NCBI GenBank assembly: GCA_035265665.1
Contig: DATFOK010000063.1
Span: 1 to 16,945 of the forward strand
Length of the DNA stretch: 16,945 nt
Source: DASUPK01 sp035265665
GTDB taxonomy: Bacteria > Actinomycetota > Thermoleophilia > Solirubrobacterales > 70-9
Reading direction: 5' to 3'
Under the pieces are notes generated by a model. It was given only the letters and a program-made list of their open reading frames with translations. It was not told the origin of the DNA and did not search any database. Below are positions 13,167-16,945 of the stretch, one piece after another. Position 1 is the stretch's first letter. Every line of letters starts with the position of its first letter. The position numbers and the translations under genes were made by a program.

Positions 13167-13945
13167 CGACCTCTGCCGTCTATGAGGGCTGGGTTGCGCA
13201 TCGCCGAGCCGGGGTGGTCCCCCACTCCTTCGGCTACCGCGTATTCATGCCGCTGTTCGATCTCGAGGAGCTCCCCGGCCTCCTCGATGCGATTCCACTG
13301 TGGTCGGCGCGCCGCCCGGCCCCGGCGCACTTCCGCGACGGCGATTATCTCCCCGGCGACGGCGATTCACTGGCGGAGCGCGCGCGGAACCTGGTCGACG
13401 CTCGTCTCGGCCGCCGGCCAGCGGGGCCCGTGCGCCTGCTGGCGAACCCGCGCTACCTCGGCGTCGGGTTCAACCCAGTCTCGTTCCTCTTCCTCCATAC
13501 GCCTGACGGCGGCCTCGACAGCGCCGTCGCAGAGGTGACGAATACGCCATGGGGCGAGCGGACCGCCTACGTCTTGGACTGGGACGGTCACGCAGGAGAT
13601 GAACCGATCACCTGCAGCTTCGAGAAGGGCATGCACGTGTCCCCGTTCCAATCGATGGAGCAGACCTACGAAATCTCGGTGACGCGGCCCAGCCAGAGAC
13701 TCGGCGTTGTGATCCGCAACCGCGAGGGCGGCCGCGAGGTATTCGCTGCTTCGATGGCACTGCGCCGCTCCGAGGTCACCCGCACGCGAATGCTCCGGCT
13801 GCTGCTCCGGTATCCGCCGATGACCGTCGCGACGCTCGCGCGTATTTACGTGAACGCGCTGCGACTCAAGCTCCGTGGAGCCCCGTTCCATCCCCATCCC
13901 GAGGTGAGAGATGAGCTACGCGAGACCACCCGGCACCCCAACTAA
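13163..13945 (+). CDS. DUF1365 family protein (260 aa)
   Basis: The characteristic opening YEGWVAHRRAGVVPHSFGYR, the core NPRYLGVGFNPVSFLFLH (95-112), the central FEKGMHVSPFQSMEQTYEI, and the family-typical end IYVNALRLKLRGAPFHPHP identify DUF1365. No biochemical activity is firmly established for it; the gene is known for close linkage with FAD-dependent amine-oxidase-like proteins and Cfa-type methyltransferases. The start at 13163 overlaps the FAD gene stop as ATGA; a longer frame from 13019 lies inside the FAD gene and is rejected. The length is full. The last 12 residues overlap a small ORF starting at 13911, where a methyltransferase gene might be expected. Confidence 0.9.
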   Translation: MTTSAVYEGWVAHRRAGVVPHSFGYRVFMPLFDLEELPGLLDAIPLWSARRPAPAHFRDGDYLPGDGDSLAERARNLVDARLGRRPAGPVRLLANPRYLGVGFNPVSFLFLHTPDGGLDSAVAEVTNTPWGERTAYVLDWDGHAGDEPITCSFEKGMHVSPFQSMEQTYEISVTRPSQRLGVVIRNREGGREVFAASMALRRSEVTRTRMLRLLLRYPPMTVATLARIYVNALRLKLRGAPFHPHPEVRDELRETTRHPN

Positions 13946-14039
13946 GGAGCCGGCTCTCACGCGGACTCGCCACCGCGGTCGTTTGCCGCCAACAGGGCTG
14001 CTTTGCATGGAAAGCAGCACCCCTGCGGCACTCCTTTAG
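13911..14039 (+). CDS. Small ORF overlapping the DUF1365 end; possible remnant of a lost downstream gene (42 aa)
   Basis: MSYARPPGTPTKEPALTRTR begins at an ATG preceded by GAGGTGAGAG, a good Shine-Dalgarno sequence at normal distance, inside the last codons of DUF1365. The frame stops after 42 codons, directly after the hairpin repeat at 13997-14018, which forms part of it. The placement copies the overlapping starts used elsewhere in this operon. No domain is visible. It could be a real short peptide, a decayed N-terminus of a lost methyltransferase gene cut short by the repeat, or chance. Confidence 0.25.
   Translation: MSYARPPGTPTKEPALTRTRHRGRLPPTGLLCMESSTPAALL
13997..14018. repeat. Dispersed intergenic repeat, short form with GCATGG loop
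   Basis: GCTGCTTT (13997-14004), loop GCATGG and AAAGCAGC (14011-14018) make a perfect eight-base stem. It sits between the convergent DUF1365 and hydrolase genes and could serve as a transcription end structure, although no T-run follows. The loop matches the right end (GCGTGG) of the long-form loop in the 1545 copy. The following ACCC is shared with the copy at 14876. Confidence 0.7.
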
Positions 14040-14064
14040 AACGGCGATCCGGGACCGTCCGGAA

Positions 14065-14856
14065 CTAATTCAAAACGCGCGGTCCCTCGATCGGAGCATG
14101 CGCTTGCAGATATTCGAGGAGGAGGTCGCTGAAGGCTTCGGACTGTTCTAAGGGTGCGAGGTGGCCAGCATTGGGGATGGTCACGAGCTCTGTGCGCTCG
14201 AAGAGCTGGGCAAGCTGCTGCGCGCCATTGCGGAAATCGGGCATGTCGGATTCGCCCGCCGCGATCAGAACCGGGATGGCCACGCGCCTCAGCGCATCGG
14301 GATCCGCATCGAGCGGCTCGGGCGCATCTACGACCTCCTTACCGAGCTGGTGCTCGAAGGCGCGCCGCTGCATCCGTGCGACCCGCCGTCGAAGCGCCTC
14401 TGGGGCATCCGGCAGCGTCCACGCATCGACCACCGCCCTGACGGCCGCCTCGATGTCACCCCTCTCAAGGGCGGCGGCCTCCTCGTCCCAGGCCTCCTGC
14501 AGCTCGGGTGATGGTTTCAGCGGTACGGGCGGTGTCGAGACCAATACAAGTCCGCGGAGCCGCTCGGGCGCCACGGCGGCGATCCGCAAGGCGACATCTC
14601 CGCCAAATGAGTTGCCCACGAGGACCGCACGGCTGGCGCCGAGTGCGTCCATGGTTTCCAAAACCTCGCGTTGCGGCGCACTCTCAGGGGCGAGCTTCGC
14701 TTCCCCGAATCCCGGCAGGTCCAAAGCGATGGCACGATAGCCAGCCGCGGCGAGTTGGGGAAGCAGCTCTGTCCACATGCTGCGGTCCGCGATCCCAGCG
14801 TGGAGGAGGACAACTGCGGGTCCGCGCGAGCCTCGTACGTCGTGTGGCAGTGGCAC
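14065..14856 (-). CDS. Alpha/beta-fold hydrolase (263 aa)
   Basis: Typical serine hydrolase: LLHAGIADRSMW as oxyanion-hole segment, ALDLPGFGEA, nucleophile elbow GNSFGG with S83, an acidic residue in GESDMPDF (D204 or D207), and H232 in NAGHLAPLEQ. A helical cap at about 112-185 is rich in Glu and Ala. No signal peptide, so cytosolic. The substrate is not predictable from the sequence. The start is uncertain because the frame stays open far upstream, antisense to the SnoaL-like genes. GTG at 14856 puts the first strand at the usual position, and TTG at 14874 is an alternative; neither has a good ribosome-binding site. It is divergent from the SnoaL-like pair. Confidence 0.85.
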   Translation of the reverse strand: MPLPHDVRGSRGPAVVLLHAGIADRSMWTELLPQLAAAGYRAIALDLPGFGEAKLAPESAPQREVLETMDALGASRAVLVGNSFGGDVALRIAAVAPERLRGLVLVSTPPVPLKPSPELQEAWDEEAAALERGDIEAAVRAVVDAWTLPDAPEALRRRVARMQRRAFEHQLGKEVVDAPEPLDADPDALRRVAIPVLIAAGESDMPDFRNGAQQLAQLFERTELVTIPNAGHLAPLEQSEAFSDLLLEYLQAHAPIEGPRVLN

Positions 14857-14875
14857 GCGACGATGATCGCGCAAT

Positions 14876-14897
14876 GCCGCTTTGGACGAAAAGCAGC
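14876..14897. repeat. Dispersed intergenic repeat, short form with GGACGA loop, imperfect
   Basis: GCCGCTTT, loop GGACGA, AAAGCAGC: seven of eight pairs match. It lies in the short divergent gap between the hydrolase start and the first SnoaL-like gene, about 27 bases before the latter's ATG, so it would be in its leader. It shares its left arm and loop with the 15736 copy and its right arm plus ACCC with the 13997 copy. Confidence 0.65.
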
Positions 14898-14923
14898 ACC
14901 CGTCCGAGAGATACTGCGTGCGG

Positions 14924-15325
14924 ATGTCGGAGGAGAACTTTGAAGTCGTAATGGAGACCTTTCGTCGCTTCAGGCCTGGCGATCTGGAGGAATGGGCGGC
15001 GATGTTCGAGCCCGAGGCGGTTGTGACACCACCGGACGGGTGGCCGGAGCCGGGGCCTTTCGTCGGTCGAGAGGCCCTCATCCGCCAGTGGGAGCGATTG
15101 TTTGCCGACTGGGCGGAGTTCCGCTTCGAGAACTTCGAGGTTGCAGCCGAATCGGACGAATGGGTCGTATTCACCTTTCGCATGCATGCACGGGGCGAAA
15201 CGAGCGGTCTTGACGCCGACTTCGACTTCGCGGTGGCGAGTCGAATCCGCGATGGGCTGACCGCTGAATCGCACTTCCGCTGGGAACTCGACGACGCCAT
15301 TGAAGCCGCTGGGCTGTCGGAGTAG
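14924..15325 (+). CDS. SnoaL-like / NTF2-fold protein (133 aa)
   Basis: MSEENFEVVMETFRRFRPGD, a helical start, precedes the usual SnoaL pattern: LEEWAAMFEPEAVVTPP, then PFVGREALIRQWERLFADW, then the four-strand sheet (FRFENFEVAAESDEWVVFTF, GLDADFDFAVASRIRDG). These small cone folds are often isomerases, dehydratases or ligand-binding proteins; no catalytic Asp/His pair can be assigned with confidence here. The start at 14924 is chosen over an upstream in-frame ATG at 14882 because MSEEN is the stereotyped N-terminus, shared with the next gene. Three bases separate its stop from the second copy, so they are co-transcribed and probably arose by old tandem duplication. Confidence 0.85.
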   Translation: MSEENFEVVMETFRRFRPGDLEEWAAMFEPEAVVTPPDGWPEPGPFVGREALIRQWERLFADWAEFRFENFEVAAESDEWVVFTFRMHARGETSGLDADFDFAVASRIRDGLTAESHFRWELDDAIEAAGLSE

Positions 15326-15328
15326 GCG

Positions 15329-15733
15329 ATGTCGGAGGAGAACATCGAGAACATCAAGCTCGCGGTCGAGGCTTTCAATCGGCGGGACGCAGACGCGTTC
15401 GTCGCCCTTGCCAGCCCCGATGTCGAATGGGAGGACGCCATCTTTTGGTCGGGGGTGAGTCGGATCTATCGAGGCAGAGACGAACTGAGAGATTGGTTCG
15501 ATCAGGTAGCAGAGCCCTGGGCAAGCATCCACATCGATGCTGAAGAGATCATCGAAGCGAGCGATGGCCGGCTCCTCGTTGGCCTGAGTCTCACCGGCCG
15601 GGGGAAGGGCAGCGGTGCTGAAACGCGGATGCACGCCTGGCAGGTCAACTGCTTCACGGACGGCAAGACCGCACGGCGTCAGGTCTTTCGAGAAAGGGCC
15701 GAGGCCCTCGAAGCCGCCGGGCTGCGAGGGTAG
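15329..15733 (+). CDS. SnoaL-like / NTF2-fold protein (134 aa)
   Basis: MSEENIENIKLAVEAFNRRDADAF is the common SnoaL/NTF2 opening, followed by VALASPDVEWEDA, a GRDELRDWFDQVAEPW helix and strands IHIDAEEIIEASDGRLLVGL and HAWQVNCFTDGKTARRQVF. The C-terminus ALEAAGLRG resembles AIEAAGLSE of the preceding gene. Overall identity to that neighbour appears low apart from both ends, so they likely act on different ligands. GGAGTAGGCG around the previous stop acts as ribosome-binding site. No substrate is evident. It is followed by a strong hairpin at 15736. Confidence 0.88.
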   Translation: MSEENIENIKLAVEAFNRRDADAFVALASPDVEWEDAIFWSGVSRIYRGRDELRDWFDQVAEPWASIHIDAEEIIEASDGRLLVGLSLTGRGKGSGAETRMHAWQVNCFTDGKTARRQVFRERAEALEAAGLRG

Positions 15734-15735
15734 GC

Positions 15736-15765
15736 GACCGCCGCTTTGGACGAAAAGCGGCGGTC
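15736..15765. repeat. Dispersed intergenic repeat, perfect 12-bp hairpin with GGACGA loop
   Basis: GACCGCCGCTTT (15736-15747), loop GGACGA and AAAGCGGCGGTC (15754-15765) form a perfect 12-base stem two bases after the second SnoaL-like stop codon. It is the most stable member of the repeat family. It may terminate or protect the SnoaL transcript, though no T-run follows. The remainder of the gap to 15971 holds an AT-richer stretch (about 15860-15960), the likely promoter area of the next regulator, where no clear -35/-10 pair could be fixed. Confidence 0.8.
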
Positions 15766-15971
15766 TGGCCCGTAATAGGACTGACTCGCCCTCCGGGCCG
15801 CCCGTGACCCCAGGACGGCAGGAGTACGGAGAGACCTCGCGCCTGCGAAGCCGGGCCTTCTATACCACGTCCGGGTAATACATTTGTCCAGCTCCTTGGG
15901 ATAGGATTCCCGCTTGAAGTTTCCGCATTGTCCGGGGAATTAGAAAGGACAGCGGTCACGAAGGAGCATGG

Positions 15972-16643
15972 ATGCCCGTTCGTCTTCTCATCCTCGGTGA
16001 GGTCGGCCTTTATCGGGAGGCGTTGGCGGGGTCGCTTGGGCGTGATGCGCGGTTCGAGGTGGTCGCGGTTGCGGCCGACGTCGCGGAGGCTCTCGGACTA
16101 CTCGAGCATCTTGAGGCCGACGTCCTTGTCGTCGACACCCGCGCAACCGAGGGGACGCACGCCGTGCGGGCGCTCGCCGCAGCTGCGCCGGAGGTCAAGC
16201 TCGTCGCCCTCGAGGTTCCCGAGGTCGAACGCGAAGTGATCGCTGTGGCTGAGGCCGGGGCCTCGGCCTATGTCACACCCGACGGATCGATGGAAGACCT
16301 GGCATCGGTGGTGCAGGGCGTCGAGCGGGGAGAGGTTCTCTGCGCCCCAGGCATCACGGCGGGGCTGTTCCGCCACGTCGCGGCGCTCGCCCGAGAGCGC
16401 CGACCCGACCCGATCGAAGAGAAGCTGACGGCGCGGCAGCTGGACGTCCTGCAACTGATCGAGGAAGGCCTCTCGAACAAGGAGATCGCCGCCGCGCTCT
16501 CAATTGAGCTCCCGACGGTCAAGAACCACGTGCACCGGATCCTGGAGAAGCTCCACGTCCACCGGCGCTCCGAGGCCGGGGCGCGGGCGCGGAGACACGG
16601 ACTCCCACGCTCCCACTCAGTCGAGTACGAGGGCAGGAACTAG
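15972..16643 (+). CDS. Orphan NarL/FixJ-type LuxR-family regulator with degenerate receiver (223 aa)
   Basis: A receiver-like domain (about 1-125) is joined to a C-terminal LuxR helix-turn-helix (about 152-208: LTARQLDVLQLIEEGLSNKE, then VKNHVHRILEKLHVHRRSEA). In the receiver the phosphorylation Asp is kept (VVDTRATEG, D55). The acidic metal-binding pair reads Gly9-Glu10, the Ser/Thr switch position near residue 81 is Glu, and the invariant Lys region reads YVTPDGS without Lys. Phosphorylation by a kinase is therefore doubtful; it may be constitutively active or respond to a ligand. No histidine kinase lies next to it in the window. AAGGAG sits five bases before the ATG at 15972, favoured over ATG 15968, which is in another frame. 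Confidence 0.85.
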   Translation: MPVRLLILGEVGLYREALAGSLGRDARFEVVAVAADVAEALGLLEHLEADVLVVDTRATEGTHAVRALAAAAPEVKLVALEVPEVEREVIAVAEAGASAYVTPDGSMEDLASVVQGVERGEVLCAPGITAGLFRHVAALARERRPDPIEEKLTARQLDVLQLIEEGLSNKEIAAALSIELPTVKNHVHRILEKLHVHRRSEAGARARRHGLPRSHSVEYEGRN

Positions 16644-16723
16644 ACCGTTTCCAGCGAGGGGACCGGACCGCTCCGCCCAGCGAATATGGGCCCACCGGGC
16701 GGGCAGGGACTGGGCCCTAAGCC

Positions 16724-16750
16724 TGAACCGCATTTGGATCCAAAGGTTCA
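16724..16750. promoter_or_regulatory. Nested palindrome between the LuxR regulator and the secreted-protein gene
   Basis: TGAACC (16724-16729) and GGTTCA (16745-16750) flank a perfect 12-base palindrome TTTGGATCCAAA (16733-16744), with GCA as a bulge. This could fold as one long bulged hairpin or be read as a dimer-bound operator. It lies 59 bases upstream of the secreted-protein ATG and about 80 bases after the regulator gene. An operator for that regulator and a transcript-end hairpin are both possible. Confidence 0.45.
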
Positions 16751-16808
16751 TTGCGCCGCCCCGGCCGGGCCGGAAAGAATCGTGGTGGGCAAGCAGAAGG
16801 AGAGAAGA

Positions 16809-16945
16809 ATGCGCAAGAAGATCGCAGCGGTGCTGCTGGCGGGAGCCTTCGCGCTCTCGATCCCGGCGGCGGCCGCCGCAGACCCGGACTTCGGTCCAGG
16901 CAACAGCAGCAAGGGACCGAACGATGCTGGCGCGAAGTGCCACCC
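16809..16945 (+). CDS. Secreted protein, N-terminal part only (cut by the window end)
   Basis: MRKKIAAVLLAGAFALSIPA is a textbook Sec signal peptide: basic start, hydrophobic core, and Ala-rich AAAAAD cleavage region at about residues 19-25. The mature start DPDFGPGNSSKGPNDAGAKC is Gly/Asn/Ser-rich and reaches a Cys-His-Pro at the window edge. AAGGAGA lies five bases before the ATG. The Cys is not in a lipobox, so a soluble exported or wall-associated protein is more likely than a lipoprotein. The function cannot be told from 45 residues. Confidence 0.8.
   Translation, partial: MRKKIAAVLLAGAFALSIPAAAAADPDFGPGNSSKGPNDAGAKCH

Noticed and set aside
14857..15441. N-terminal extension of the alpha/beta hydrolase frame up to 458 aa
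   Set aside because: It runs antisense through the two SnoaL-like genes, is Ser/Arg-rich without domain pattern, and the hydrolase fold begins only after 14856.
14684..15634. 316-aa minus-strand ORF
   Set aside because: Antisense to the SnoaL-like genes and overlapping the hydrolase in another frame; no domain pattern, typical high-GC shadow.
2103..15950. Isolated GACAG words elsewhere (for example near 2103, 7936, 12437, 15946) as further CarH sites
   Set aside because: Single occurrences, many inside genes, without the 11-bp phasing that supports the 9848-9940 array.

Overview
The window looks like chromosomal DNA of a high-GC actinobacterium, most likely of the Thermoleophilia/Solirubrobacterales type. 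This is inferred from GC-rich codon use, many ATGA stop/start overlaps, and tandem SnoaL-like genes opening with MSEEN. No rRNA, tRNA, CRISPR array, transposase or phage gene was seen. The high GC content creates many long antisense ORFs, which were discarded.

Layout. Left part (1-5.9 kb), mostly minus strand: a degenerate pterin-4a-carbinolamine dehydratase-like frame without a normal start codon; a small unknown gene; a lysine/serine-rich basic protein whose ribosome-binding site is duplicated; three tiny ATGA-coupled unknown genes; a plus-strand winged-helix regulator; an M19-type dipeptidase; an NTF2/SnoaL-like protein; and a calcineurin-like phosphoesterase.

Centre (6.1-14.0 kb): a light-response island. 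A MerR regulator with a cobalamin-binding domain carries every key B12-contact residue of the CarH/LitR photoreceptors (W-x9-EH and ExHxxG). It leads a minus-strand operon with an atypical SDR and an unknown 189-aa protein. Divergently, a six-gene plus-strand operon encodes two small membrane proteins, a DHRS12-like SDR, an SRPBCC protein, an FAD-dependent amine-oxidase-like protein and a DUF1365 protein. A class I photolyase converges on the minus-strand operon. The 92-bp divergent control region holds GACAG half-sites phased at exact multiples of 11 bp, overlapping a TTGACA promoter. This is the architecture expected of a CarH operator. The likely logic is dark repression by AdoCbl-bound CarH and light-induced expression of membrane-lipid and redox functions. 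The cyclopropane-fatty-acid-synthase-like methyltransferase that often follows DUF1365 is absent; only a 42-codon ORF stands in its place.

Right part (14.0-16.9 kb): an alpha/beta hydrolase, two tandem SnoaL-like genes, an orphan NarL/LuxR-type regulator with a degenerate receiver domain, and the start of a secreted protein.

A family of at least five intergenic palindromic repeats (arm ending CTTT / starting AAAG, loop GGACGA and/or GCRTGG) is scattered at both ends of the window and absent from the light island.
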